Origin: Bacteroidota bacterium
GTDB taxonomy: Bacteria > Bacteroidota > Bacteroidia > B-17B0 > Aurantibacillaceae
Assembly (NCBI GenBank): GCA_947450025.1
Contig: CANFTW010000014.1
Span: 25,150 to 89,149 of the forward strand
Direction of reading: 5' to 3'
Length of the DNA stretch: 64,000 bases
The notes below the pieces were generated by a model. The model worked only from the letters and a program-made list of their open reading frames with translations, did not search any database and was not told where the DNA came from. A program made the translations under genes and the position numbers. The stretch's first letter is position 1, and every line of letters starts with the position of its first letter. Shown piece after piece: positions 25,022-34,314 of the stretch.

Positions 25022-26578
25022 ATGGAAAAAATAAATATCCTTTGGGCCGATGATGAAATAGATTTATTAAAACCCCATATCTTATTTTTAAATAGTAAAG
25101 GCTACGAAATTATTACGGCATTAAGTGGTGATGAGGCTATTGATATTGTTAAGGAAAATAAGAATTTATCAGCTGTTTTATTGGATGAAAATATGCCTGG
25201 TATTTCGGGTTTAGAAGCTTTAACGAAAATCAAGCAATTAAAGTCTGATTTGCCAGTGATTATGATTACCAAGAGCGAAGAAGAATACATCATGGAAGAT
25301 GCTATTGGTAGCAAAATTGCTGATTACTTAATTAAGCCAGTAAATCCTAATCAGATTTTATTGTCACTTAAAAAAGCATTAGATAACAAACGCTTAGTTT
25401 CTGAAAAAACAAATACAGAATACCGTAAAGAGTTTGGTCAAATTGGAATGACCTTATCTGATAATTTAAATTGGCAAGAGTGGCAAGAGGTATTTAAAAA
25501 AATTGTGTACTGGGAATTAGAAATTGATAAAAACCAAGACAAAGGCATGTTGGAGGTGTTAAAGATGCAAAAGGCAGATGCTAATTTGCAGTTCTTTAAA
25601 TTTATCGAAAAGAATTACGTGAGTTGGTTAAATGGCTCTAATGCTAATATTCCAACCATGAGCCATACTTTATTAAAAAATAAATTTTTTAGTAATTTTG
25701 ATAATAATGCATGTACATTTTTATTAGTAATTGATAATTTACGTTATGATCAATGGAAAATGATACAGCCAATCATACAAGATTATTTTAAAGTGGAGAA
25801 TGAAGAATTGTTTTTTAGTATTCTTCCTTCGGCAACACAATATGCTCGTAATGCCTTATTCTCTGGATTATTGCCTAGTGAAATGGAAAAACGTCATCCA
25901 GATTGGTGGAAAAATGATGAAGATGAAGGTGGAAAAAATATGCACGAAGAAGATTTTTTAAATGCACAAATTAAACGATTAGGAAAGGATATTAAGACTA
26001 GTTATAACAAGATTACCAATTTCGCTGCCGGTAAAAAACTTTCAGAGAATATGAGTAACTTGATGAATAACCGGTTAAATGTGATAGTATACAATTTTGT
26101 TGATATGCTTAGTCATGCCCGAACTGAATTAGAAATGATAAGGGAATTGGCAGATGATGAATCGGCTTACAGAAGTTTAACAGTATCTTGGTTTGAACAT
26201 TCTCCTCTATTAGATATGATTAAATTTATTGCCGCTAAAAATGCTAAATTAGTGATTACAACAGATCATGGAACTGTTCATGTTAAAGAACCTACCAAAG
26301 TAGTAGGGGATAAGAGTGTGAACACTAACTTAAGATATAAACAAGGAAGAGCATTAGATTATAATGCTAAAGAAGTGTTTGAAATTAAAAACCCAGCGGA
26401 TGCATTTTTACCGAAACAAAATGTAAGTACTCGTTATATATTTGCCAGAGAAGATAAGTTCTTTGCATATCCTAATAATTTCAATCACTATGTTCAGTAT
26501 TATAAAAATACCTTTCAGCATGGAGGAGTAAGTTTGGAGGAAATGATTATCCCATATATCACACTATCGGCTAAATAA
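25022..26578 (+). CDS. porX: PorX, response regulator with PglZ phosphatase domain (T9SS control)
   Basis: PorX works with the kinase PorY and the sigma factor SigP to control the type IX secretion system in Porphyromonas and relatives. The 518-residue product has a receiver domain (5-120) with D10-D11, phosphoacceptor D55 in VLLDENMPG and the lysine in YLIKPVNP; a helical linker (130-190); and a PglZ alkaline-phosphatase-like domain with VIDNLRYDQW, SHARTELEM and TTDHGTVH metal-site motifs. A C-terminal histidine stretch (HYVQYY, TFQHGGVSLEEM) closes the site. porY is not in the window. It is a single gene with a strong terminator after it. Confidence 0.95.
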   Translation: MEKINILWADDEIDLLKPHILFLNSKGYEIITALSGDEAIDIVKENKNLSAVLLDENMPGISGLEALTKIKQLKSDLPVIMITKSEEEYIMEDAIGSKIADYLIKPVNPNQILLSLKKALDNKRLVSEKTNTEYRKEFGQIGMTLSDNLNWQEWQEVFKKIVYWELEIDKNQDKGMLEVLKMQKADANLQFFKFIEKNYVSWLNGSNANIPTMSHTLLKNKFFSNFDNNACTFLLVIDNLRYDQWKMIQPIIQDYFKVENEELFFSILPSATQYARNALFSGLLPSEMEKRHPDWWKNDEDEGGKNMHEEDFLNAQIKRLGKDIKTSYNKITNFAAGKKLSENMSNLMNNRLNVIVYNFVDMLSHARTELEMIRELADDESAYRSLTVSWFEHSPLLDMIKFIAAKNAKLVITTDHGTVHVKEPTKVVGDKSVNTNLRYKQGRALDYNAKEVFEIKNPADAFLPKQNVSTRYIFAREDKFFAYPNNFNHYVQYYKNTFQHGGVSLEEMIIPYITLSAK

Positions 26579-26592
26579 AAAAGGCTAGTAAT

Positions 26593-26624
26593 AAAAAAGG
26601 CGAACAAATTTGTTCGCCTTTTTT
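26593..26624. terminator. Bidirectional terminator between porX and the DUF3078 gene
   Basis: Thirty-two bases form a perfect palindrome: six A, a 10-bp GC-containing arm (26599-26608), its complement (26609-26618), and six T. It can end transcripts from both convergent genes. Confidence 0.93.
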
Positions 26625-26641
26625 ATGAAGTAAACTGTATA

Positions 26642-27622
26642 TTAAAATTTATAGGTAAATCCAACACCTAATACTTGTTTAAATTGTAAATCTGGTCCAA
26701 ATGTTCCTTTTTTATCACCTGAACTACGTAAAACTTTTACATCATCATCATAAATTAATTGAGTGGATAAAGTAGCAGAAATAAATTTATTTACTTTAAA
26801 TGTCGTTAAAGTACTCCAGTTAACATCAACATTTTGAGGATTATGAAGGTAATTTGAAAATAACTCCAAAACGGTTTGAAATGTAATGTTTTCCATAACC
26901 TTGGTTTGATACTGCATTTTAAGATATGCACCAAATTCTTCTCGGTGTTTTAAGTAATGTTGAGTAATTACTGAATTGGCATCTCTAATTTCTTTTTGAA
27001 CACCAAAAGCACCATATTTAGCTAATGAATCATCACGTACAATAGTAAATTTTCCTGTTAATGGAGCGAAAAACGCTGAAAATTTATTACTTGGTTTATA
27101 ATCAAAACCTAATGCTAATAAACCATATGCAGGTGCTAAAAATTTAGAAATATAAACAGAATCATTGGGATAATTATAACCATTTGTAAATTGGGTTCTA
27201 AAATCAGCTAAAGCGGTTGCGTACCAGTTTTTCTTTATTTCGTGCCCTAATTTGGAGGAAAATTGAATTTTATCGTCGTTTTTCCACCATTTTTTATTAT
27301 TTCCTTGATTAATAACTCCATATCCCAACTCTAGATTATTATCCCATGTTGTTTTGTGTTTACGATATTTAGCATATACATTTACTAAGCCCGCCACAGA
27401 TATAGAGTTATTACCTCCGGCTGCCCAGTTAGATAAAGCTACCTGCTGCCCATTTAATGATACAACGCCTCCAATTTTCCAGAAATCTGTAGTGTCAATT
27501 TCCACAGCTTTTAATTTTGCCGCTTCTTCTAAAAGTTTTGGTGCATTTGTTTTAGTTTCTTCTTGAGAAAATCCTATTAATGATACAGATAGTAATAAGA
27601 AAAAGTAAAAAAGTTTATTCAT
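26642..27622 (-). CDS. DUF3078 beta-rich outer-membrane-type protein
   Basis: Exported 326-residue protein of the Bacteroidota family DUF3078. A signal peptide (MNKLFYFFLLLSVSLIGFSQ) is followed by WKIGGVVSLNGQQVALSNWA, AAGGNNSISVAG and alternating hydrophobic/polar strands ending in an aromatic residue (GVGFTYKF). The ending and strand pattern indicate an outer-membrane beta barrel (inference). Function is unknown. It is encoded alone between the bidirectional terminator and the DUF4835 gene. Confidence 0.88.
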   Translation of the reverse strand: MNKLFYFFLLLSVSLIGFSQEETKTNAPKLLEEAAKLKAVEIDTTDFWKIGGVVSLNGQQVALSNWAAGGNNSISVAGLVNVYAKYRKHKTTWDNNLELGYGVINQGNNKKWWKNDDKIQFSSKLGHEIKKNWYATALADFRTQFTNGYNYPNDSVYISKFLAPAYGLLALGFDYKPSNKFSAFFAPLTGKFTIVRDDSLAKYGAFGVQKEIRDANSVITQHYLKHREEFGAYLKMQYQTKVMENITFQTVLELFSNYLHNPQNVDVNWSTLTTFKVNKFISATLSTQLIYDDDVKVLRSSGDKKGTFGPDLQFKQVLGVGFTYKF

Positions 27623-27701
27623 GTTTTATGATTTAAAGTTTGTAAAATTAATAAAACTTGCAATAAATTATGACAAAAAAATGTGAATTTATTGTTAAGC
27701 C

Positions 27702-28601
27702 TTAATTTCCTTGAATTTTGAAGTATTTTGAAGAATTTGCTGGATCTACAGTAGTTAATGTTTCTACAATTTTAGATTTTTCATCAGGCTGTCCTTTTGA
27801 AAATATATTAACTAACTCGTCGGATTTAGCATTAAAAAATAATTCCATAGCAAAAGATGCTGGTCTATTTTTGTACACGCCTAATAACAACTCGGTCGAT
27901 CTTAAAATTTCTTTTCTTCCATCATCGGCTTTTTCATTCATAATATCTAAACCTAGTCGATGATATTTGTACATACATTCTCGAATTGGTTGAAATACAG
28001 GTTGTAAGGCGTTTTCTACAATCCAATAACGATTTTTATTACTTTCATATGATTTCCAGCCTGTTTCCGCAGCGCTTTGGGCATTAGAAACAATTAATTG
28101 TGCTTTTTGGAAATATTCTGTCCCGCCTAAATTGGAATAAGTATCGTAATCATTTGCAATAACGACGTAAGCATAAAAAGCTAAAACAGAAGTTATATTA
28201 TTTGAAAAAGTATTTAGATTAAATTCTAATTGTTGAAACTGTTGGTATTTGAAAACAAAATTTTCATCAATGTAATTTACTAGTGGTGAGAAATAGGAAC
28301 TCTTATAAACAGGTCTTCTACTTTGAATTTGAATGGTGGCTCTGTATTCATCTGTACTCAATTTTTGAGTGACATTGATTAAAACAGAACAATCAATCCT
28401 TTCAGACGTTGTAAAATTATCTTTTGTCCATTTTGTATTATTCATAAACTCAAAAATGGATTTTTGTAGTTGATCAAAAATCTGTTTCTCTGTAGTTCCT
28501 TGAATTTGTGGGGATACCACACTTACTTGACAGTTTAGTTCTTGAGCAAAAACTAATCTCCCAAAAATTAAAAATAATATTATATAGATATTCTTACTCA
28601 T
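27702..28601 (-). CDS. DUF4835 exported protein (possible T9SS-linked PorD-like)
   Basis: Exported 299-residue protein with a signal peptide ending near FAQELNC. Landmarks are NCQVSVVSPQIQGTTEKQIF, the WTKDNFTTSERIDCSVLINV segment and AFYAYVVIANDYDTYSNLGG, all typical of DUF4835. I recall this family being linked with a T9SS component called PorD, but that is memory, not proof. It overlaps the coaBC stop by 4 bases, matching the conserved Bacteroidota block bamD-rpoZ-coaBC-DUF4835; recN, often next, is not here. Confidence 0.88.
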   Translation of the reverse strand: MSKNIYIILFLIFGRLVFAQELNCQVSVVSPQIQGTTEKQIFDQLQKSIFEFMNNTKWTKDNFTTSERIDCSVLINVTQKLSTDEYRATIQIQSRRPVYKSSYFSPLVNYIDENFVFKYQQFQQLEFNLNTFSNNITSVLAFYAYVVIANDYDTYSNLGGTEYFQKAQLIVSNAQSAAETGWKSYESNKNRYWIVENALQPVFQPIRECMYKYHRLGLDIMNEKADDGRKEILRSTELLLGVYKNRPASFAMELFFNAKSDELVNIFSKGQPDEKSKIVETLTTVDPANSSKYFKIQGN

Positions 28602-29800
28602 GAATTTTTTAAATAATTTATAGCAAAATCAACAATATCTTTTGCAACGTCTTGTTTACTTTTTAACTCAAAATTATACAAATTATTGTGTTTATCAATA
28701 ATAGATATTTTGTTCGTATCAACTCCAAATCCCGATCCTTTTTCAATGGCTGAGTTTGCAATAATGAAATCAAGATTTTTGCGAGCAATTTTATCTTTAG
28801 CATACTCAATCAAATTATTGGTTTCCAAAGCAAAACCAATTAAAAGCTGATTCTTTTTGTGTTTTCCTAAAGTTTCTAGGATATCTTTTGTTTTTATTAG
28901 TTCAATTGAAAATTCAGATTCTTTCTTTTTAATTTTAGAATCAGAAATATTTTTAGGTTTATAATCAGCAACAGCAGCGGATAGAACTGCAATATCTACT
29001 GTTTCAAATTTGCTGATACAGGCATTATACATATCGTCAGCACTCTCTACCTTAATAACGGTAATCGATTTTTCTTGAGGATATTGATTTGATGGACCTA
29101 AAACTAAAGTTACATCAGCTCCTAATTTCGCAAATTCATCAGCAATGGCCACGCCCATTTTTCCAGAGGAGCGATTTCCAATAAATCTTACTGGGTCAAT
29201 TGCTTCGTATGTAGGGCCTGCATTTACCAATACTTTTTTACCTGTTAGAGGTAAATTGTTTTCAAAATATTGTTTTACATATTGAATAATATGTTCAGGT
29301 TCAGCCATTCTTCCTTCTCCATTTAAACCACTGGCTAATTCACCACTTTCGGCTGGTATAACAATATTTCCAAACTTTTGTAAGGTCTCAATATTTTTTG
29401 TTGTGCTTGGATGTTGATACATATCTAAATCCATAGCAGGTGCTACAAATACTTTGTTTCTGGCTGATAAATAACAAGCTGTCACAATATTGTCACAAAT
29501 TCCTGTTGCAAATTTAGCTAAAGTATTGGCAGTTAGAGGAGCTATAATAATTGCATCTGCCCATTCAGCCAAAGCTACGTGATTATTCCAGTTGTTATTT
29601 GAATCAAAAAAATCAGTCACTACCTCATTTTTACTCAAAACAGATAGTGTTTTAGCTGTCACAAATTCTTCAGAAGCTTTTGTCATGACTATTTTAACAA
29701 TAGCACCCTCTTTAATAAATAAACGAACTAAATGCGCACATTTGTAGGCTGCAATTCCTCCAGTTATTCCTAGTAAAATATGTTTATTTTTTAATGACAT
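28598..29800 (-). CDS. coaBC: Bifunctional phosphopantothenoylcysteine decarboxylase / phosphopantothenate--cysteine ligase
   Basis: Carries out two consecutive steps of coenzyme A synthesis. The N-terminal FMN-binding CoaC half starts LLGITGGIAAYKCAHLVR and includes the PAMDLDMYQHPSTTKN active-site stretch. The CoaB ligase half follows from about residue 188, with VLVNAGPTYEAIDPVRFIGN, SSGKMG and AAVADYKPK. The 400-residue length is standard. It starts 64 bases after rpoZ, with a terminator between them, and ends overlapping the DUF4835 gene by 4 bases. Confidence 0.96.
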   Translation of the reverse strand: MSLKNKHILLGITGGIAAYKCAHLVRLFIKEGAIVKIVMTKASEEFVTAKTLSVLSKNEVVTDFFDSNNNWNNHVALAEWADAIIIAPLTANTLAKFATGICDNIVTACYLSARNKVFVAPAMDLDMYQHPSTTKNIETLQKFGNIVIPAESGELASGLNGEGRMAEPEHIIQYVKQYFENNLPLTGKKVLVNAGPTYEAIDPVRFIGNRSSGKMGVAIADEFAKLGADVTLVLGPSNQYPQEKSITVIKVESADDMYNACISKFETVDIAVLSAAVADYKPKNISDSKIKKKESEFSIELIKTKDILETLGKHKKNQLLIGFALETNNLIEYAKDKIARKNLDFIIANSAIEKGSGFGVDTNKISIIDKHNNLYNFELKSKQDVAKDIVDFAINYLKNS

Positions 29801-29805
29801 ATAAA

Positions 29806-29844
29806 TTAAAAACCCATCTGCCTATTGGAGGATGGGTTTTTTAA
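29806..29844 (-). terminator. Terminator or attenuator between rpoZ and coaBC
   Basis: Read on the minus strand, ACCCATC pairs with GATGGGT around a 12-base loop; flanking A and T runs extend the stem, and a T-rich run follows. It lies just 5' of the coaBC start and downstream of rpoZ, so it could end the bamD-rpoZ message or tune expression of coaBC. Confidence 0.75.
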
Positions 29845-29864
29845 CTATTAATTTAGAATAAAAA

Positions 29865-30200
29865 TTAAATTTTAGTTTGTTGTTCTTTAGCAGGATTTCT
29901 GTAATACGTTTTGTCCTCTAAAAATTCATTGATAGAAATCAAAGATGGCTTTGGTAATTTCTCATAAAATTTAGAAATTTCAATTTGCTCTCTGTTTTCA
30001 AAAATCTCTTCTAAGTTATCAGAATGACTAGCAAACTCAGCTAATTTAGCAGATAATTCCTCTTTCATTTCAGAGCTAATTTGATTAGCACGTTTAGAAA
30101 TAATAGAAATTGATTCGTAAATATTTCCAGTAGGACCATCAAATCTTCTGATATCGCGTGTTACTGTACTAGGTTCTGCGTTTGTTTTTTTAAAATCCAT
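29865..30200 (-). CDS. rpoZ: DNA-directed RNA polymerase subunit omega (Bacteroidota form)
   Basis: Omega helps assemble and stabilise the beta' subunit of RNA polymerase. The 111-residue product has the phylum-specific form: DIRRFDGPTGNIYESISIIS followed by KRANQISSEMKEELSAKLAE, the helix that corresponds to the omega core, and a longer C-terminal tail with FYEKLPKPSLISINEFLE. Its identity also rests on its place between bamD (7-base gap) and coaBC. Confidence 0.9.
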   Translation of the reverse strand: MDFKKTNAEPSTVTRDIRRFDGPTGNIYESISIISKRANQISSEMKEELSAKLAEFASHSDNLEEIFENREQIEISKFYEKLPKPSLISINEFLEDKTYYRNPAKEQQTKI

Positions 30201-30207
30201 TTGACTA

Positions 30208-31029
30208 TTATTCTATTTTATTAATACTATTTCTCATTTTTGTGCAACTCTCATAAACAGATTCTGCTTTTGATAAATAGCTGCTTTTAGGGTACAAATC
30301 TACTAATTTTAAATAACTTTCCATAGCTAAATTTAATCTTTCTATCTTTTTGGTTTCCAGGCTGTTAATAGCTAAAAGGTAGTAAGAATCAATTATGATG
30401 TATAAAATTTCATCAATATGGTTCGATTCAGGAAAATCTTTGATATAATTTTGTCCGTTTTTGATAGCTGCTTTATAATTATCATGCTGATAATCACCCA
30501 AGTTAAAATATTGTTTAATAATATCGTATTCTTTATGCTCCAGTTTTCCTCTTAAGACATCGTTAATTTTATTACATGTATCAATTCTTGAACTTTCAGG
30601 ATACATATCAATAAAATTCTGTAATTCTGCCATAGCATTTTTAGTGTCAGTTTGATCGAGATGGTATACTGGAGAACTTAGGTAATAGCAATAAGCATTC
30701 ATGAATAAGCATTCTTCAGCATGTTTACCAGTTGGGAAACTTCTGAAGTAGTTTTTAAAATGATATTGCGATAAACTATAATCGCCTTGGTAATAATTGC
30801 AGTAAGAAAAATAATAATATATTTCTTCTGCTTTGTCAGAACCTTTATATACAGGGATTAATTCTTCAAAAAGTGCAGATGCTTTCACATAGTTTCCTTT
30901 TTGATAATATTGCATTGCTCTTTCTAATTTAAGCTCATAATTCGAACTCTTTAGGAGTTTATTATATCCATCACAACTAGCCAAAAAAATGGATGACAAA
31001 ATAATAATATATAAACTTATTTTTTTCAA
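30208..31029 (-). CDS. bamD: Outer membrane assembly lipoprotein BamD
   Basis: TPR-like lipoprotein of the BAM complex, which inserts beta-barrel proteins in the outer membrane. A lipobox (SIFLASCD) follows a short signal with two lysines. TPR-like helices follow: AMQYYQKGNYVKASALFEEL, YYFSYCNYYQGDYSLSQYHF and RSFPTGKHAEECLFM. No ATG exists near the 5' end; I choose the TTG at 31029, directly before the lysines (273 residues). Another TTG at 31038 overlaps a TAnnTTTG-type box at 31036-31043. It is the first gene of the bamD-rpoZ-coaBC-DUF4835 block. Confidence 0.9.
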   Translation of the reverse strand: MKKISLYIIILSSIFLASCDGYNKLLKSSNYELKLERAMQYYQKGNYVKASALFEELIPVYKGSDKAEEIYYYFSYCNYYQGDYSLSQYHFKNYFRSFPTGKHAEECLFMNAYCYYLSSPVYHLDQTDTKNAMAELQNFIDMYPESSRIDTCNKINDVLRGKLEHKEYDIIKQYFNLGDYQHDNYKAAIKNGQNYIKDFPESNHIDEILYIIIDSYYLLAINSLETKKIERLNLAMESYLKLVDLYPKSSYLSKAESVYESCTKMRNSINKIE

Positions 31030-31035
31030 GAGATG

Positions 31036-31043
31036 CAAAGTTA
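31036..31043 (-). promoter_or_regulatory. -7 box overlapping the 5' end of bamD
   Basis: On the minus strand the bases read TAACTTTG (TAnnTTTG). Transcription starting about 7 bases on would begin at or next to the TTG codon at 31029. It could also be a chance match. Confidence 0.35.
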
Positions 31044-31125
31044 ATTTTTTTAATGAAATACGGTAATATTATTTGTTAAAGAAAGTTAGTATTCATTTCC
31101 TTGTTTTACGGGTTACTTGATGGTC

Positions 31126-34100
31126 TTATTTGAATTTATTTTTTAAACGAATATTACTCAAAAAATCTATTATTTTCTTAAAAACATCAAAATAAAGTGT
31201 GACAATTAACGAAATACTCATAATCCAAATAACTGAAATGTTAAACCAATATGTAGGGATTAATTTTCCGATGAATCGTTTATTTGGCGCATAAAATTGT
31301 GCTGCTCCTAAATTAGATTCAGTTGGGTCTAGATAAATTGGTTCAATACGTTGTATTAATCGCCCATTGTGCTCTAAACATCGGTCTCCTAAATCATTAC
31401 TATTTAACATGAACTGATCTAAAGATTCATTGGTATAATCATCTTTTAGTTTTATGAAGGCTTCATTTCCCATTTGTTTTATCAGCTTCTGGGTAACTTC
31501 ATCTTCTTGTTTTCGTGCTTTATTTTCAAAATTGATATAATGTTCGTTTATTTTAGCTAAAAATTCTTTTAAAGATAAAGCAACTGAAGGAGAATAGTTT
31601 TGAGCGTTTAGTTGATTAATACCTTCAAAAATATATTTGTTTTTTAAATACGCTTGCTCCTTTAATAACTCGTTTTTTAATAAGGTAAAGTCTCTTTCTA
31701 ATTCAGTTTTCTTTGAATTATCTTTAAGTAAACCTTCAATTTTTGTCATTTTATTTTGAAGTTTCGGAATCCAATACACTTTTTTATAAGAAGCAATACT
31801 GATGGCTTTTTCAAATTTGTAGTAATTTTTTTTGTATTTGTTAGATTTAAATTGATTGACAGCCAATGCTTCAAATGCCCAACGACTTGCCATCATTTCA
31901 CCAACAATAGGTACACCGCCTTGTTTAGCTAAAGTTGGATTTAATTTATCAAATTTCACAACTACACCTGCTAATAATAATTGTGGAATAATTAAAAACG
32001 GAATTAAAATATAAATAGTGACAGCACTATTAAAGGCACTTGATATATTTAGGCCAAGCATGTTTGCAAAACAAGAAGCTGTAAATAATACCATCCAATA
32101 GTCGGTAAGCATACCATTGACGTCAAGTATTAAATTTCCAACAATGACATAGGTTAATGTTTGAATGGCTGATAAAACAAACATGATAACAATTTTACTC
32201 CAGAGGTAACTACCTTTACTTAAATTTAAGAATGATTCACGTTTACGTATTTTTCGGTCTCTAATAATCTCTTCTGCAGAAACAGTTAATCCAATAAATA
32301 ATGCTACTACAACTGACATGAACATGTAAGCTGGAATATTTTCATTTTCTCGAAAGATGTAGCCTTTTGTATTATCGGCATCTGTATTAAAAAAGCGAAT
32401 TAAATAAGCAAGAATAAATGCTAATAATGGCGCTTCAATAAAGTTGATTAATAGATATTGAGTATTTGTTAATTTACTTAAAACATCTCTAGTTATGAAA
32501 ACTTTGAATTGTTGAAATGCTCTTGGAATTTTAAAAATAGCATCAGGGATTTCATTTTGATGTTTTATTTCTTTTATCGTAGGTTCAATTTTTTCGACAT
32601 ACGATTTATTCCATTCTTCTGGGCTTGTTTTTCGATTATGAGTTAAGTTACCGTATTCATCTAATACTTTACTCTCAATGATATTAAATATTAATTCAGG
32701 ATTTACATTCCCACAATTCCAACATTCACTTTCTTCGGCATTAACATGTTGAACTAAGGTTTTAAAATAGGATACAGCATCTACTGGATTTCCGTAGTAA
32801 ATTGGATAACCGCCTACATCTAAGATTTGTAATTTATCAAACATTTTAAAAATATCTGATGATGGCTGATGAATTACCACAAATATTAATTTCCCTTTTA
32901 AAGATAATTCTTTTAAAAGGTCCATAATGTTCTCAGAGTCACGAGAAGATAATCCAGAAGTTGGTTCATCAACATATAAAACAGATGGCTCTCTAATTAA
33001 CTCTAAAGCAATATTTAAACGTTTACGTTGTCCTCCTGAAATTGTTTTTTCGAGAGGAGATCCTACTTTTAAATCCTTTGTTTCTGTTAAACCTAAATCA
33101 GCTAATAAAGAGTCGCATTTTTTTGCTATTTCATTATCCGTTAAATTTCCAAAACACAATTTTGCATTATAAAATAAATTTTGATATACAGTTAATTCTT
33201 CAATCAATAAATCATCTTGTGTTACATGTCCAATAACACCTTCAACAAATTTTTTATCTACATGTATATTTTTACCATTTATTAAAACTTGCCCTTCACT
33301 AGGAACTTCTATTCCATTTAGCACATTGAGTAAGGTTGATTTACCAGCACCAGAACCACCCATGATACCAATCAACTTTCCACTTTCTTCCCTTATGTTG
33401 ATATTACGTAACCCAATTTTACCTCCTTTGAATTTATATTCAATGTTTTTTGCTTCAAATGAAATACGAGCCTTAGAACTGTCTTCTAAAAAGCGACTAA
33501 TAATATCGCTGTAATATATTGGTTTTACTTTTGAATTTCTTAAGGATGAGCCTGGCGTTAAAATATGAACGCGTTCCTTAGAGATGCTTTGACCATTTAA
33601 CTGTAATTCGAAATTTCCATGGATACGCAAGGCATACATATTCACGCTATTTATTTTTGTAACACGAATATCAGAAGTTAATGTTTCGCAATAAATATGT
33701 TTACAAGAGTTTCTATACCCATTTTCCTTATTATTTATAACCAATATTTTTGGAGAATTTGGAATAAGTTCAGACTTATCTTCAACAAAATCTTTTAGTT
33801 GATTAAATTCTTCATTTGATATGTTAAAGGTTTCGGCAACAGTGATTACAAATTCATGTTCTTGATCCGATATTTCTTCAGAAGAGTGAATAAATTCTAA
33901 TAATCGAATTAGTACAATGACTTTTTGAGGTTGTTCTAGCTCTTGATTAATTTGAGTGCAAATTCTTAATACCTTAACTGAATTTAAAGACGTTCTTTTG
34001 GCTGTTCCATCCTTTTTTTTAGAACCAGCATGTTGTGCTTCTATAAATTCATCAAAAATTACTAGATACTTTTCAACTTGTTCTTTATTTAATTGTTGCT

Positions 34101-34203
34101 TTAAAAAAGATTCAACAATTGAACGTCCAGTATTACTAATTCCATCTACTTTTGCAATGATGGCAAACATTTGCATTAAGGCACGAAGTATTCGTTCACT
34201 CAT
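31126..34203 (-). CDS. Long ABCG-like transporter: TerB-like N-terminus, ATPase and ABC-2 permease in one chain
   Basis: A 1025-residue ABC transporter half. Residues 1-140 are helical and TerB-like (ALMQMFAIIAKVDGISNTGR). About 150-250 are beta-rich (FELQLNGQSISKERVHILTP). The ATPase follows with Walker A GGSGAGKST (282-290), signature ISGGQRKR (388-395) and Walker B VLYVDEPTSG (408-417). A linker holds a CWNCG pair (near 495). An ABC-2 membrane domain with about six helices runs from about 590, interrupted by a large soluble loop (about 780-970). The order ATPase then permease is ABCG-like. The exported substrate is unknown. The gene stands alone, divergent from the helicase. Confidence 0.88.
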   Translation of the reverse strand: MSERILRALMQMFAIIAKVDGISNTGRSIVESFLKQQLNKEQVEKYLVIFDEFIEAQHAGSKKKDGTAKRTSLNSVKVLRICTQINQELEQPQKVIVLIRLLEFIHSSEEISDQEHEFVITVAETFNISNEEFNQLKDFVEDKSELIPNSPKILVINNKENGYRNSCKHIYCETLTSDIRVTKINSVNMYALRIHGNFELQLNGQSISKERVHILTPGSSLRNSKVKPIYYSDIISRFLEDSSKARISFEAKNIEYKFKGGKIGLRNINIREESGKLIGIMGGSGAGKSTLLNVLNGIEVPSEGQVLINGKNIHVDKKFVEGVIGHVTQDDLLIEELTVYQNLFYNAKLCFGNLTDNEIAKKCDSLLADLGLTETKDLKVGSPLEKTISGGQRKRLNIALELIREPSVLYVDEPTSGLSSRDSENIMDLLKELSLKGKLIFVVIHQPSSDIFKMFDKLQILDVGGYPIYYGNPVDAVSYFKTLVQHVNAEESECWNCGNVNPELIFNIIESKVLDEYGNLTHNRKTSPEEWNKSYVEKIEPTIKEIKHQNEIPDAIFKIPRAFQQFKVFITRDVLSKLTNTQYLLINFIEAPLLAFILAYLIRFFNTDADNTKGYIFRENENIPAYMFMSVVVALFIGLTVSAEEIIRDRKIRKRESFLNLSKGSYLWSKIVIMFVLSAIQTLTYVIVGNLILDVNGMLTDYWMVLFTASCFANMLGLNISSAFNSAVTIYILIPFLIIPQLLLAGVVVKFDKLNPTLAKQGGVPIVGEMMASRWAFEALAVNQFKSNKYKKNYYKFEKAISIASYKKVYWIPKLQNKMTKIEGLLKDNSKKTELERDFTLLKNELLKEQAYLKNKYIFEGINQLNAQNYSPSVALSLKEFLAKINEHYINFENKARKQEDEVTQKLIKQMGNEAFIKLKDDYTNESLDQFMLNSNDLGDRCLEHNGRLIQRIEPIYLDPTESNLGAAQFYAPNKRFIGKLIPTYWFNISVIWIMSISLIVTLYFDVFKKIIDFLSNIRLKNKFK

Positions 34204-34297
34204 AGTTTATCAATTAAAGTGTTGTGTACAAAATAAGTAAGCAAGATACTAAATATTAACTATTTAACAAATTAGCCCTATTATTTTACAAAAGCAT

Positions 34298-34305
34298 TAA
34301 ATTTG
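34298..34305 (+). promoter_or_regulatory. -7 box of the PIF1-like helicase gene
   Basis: TAAATTTG fits TAnnTTTG and ends 9 bases before the ATG at 34315, predicting a leader of only a few bases or none. It contains the alternative TTG start at 34303, which argues against that start. Confidence 0.45.
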
Positions 34306-34314
34306 CTTTACATC

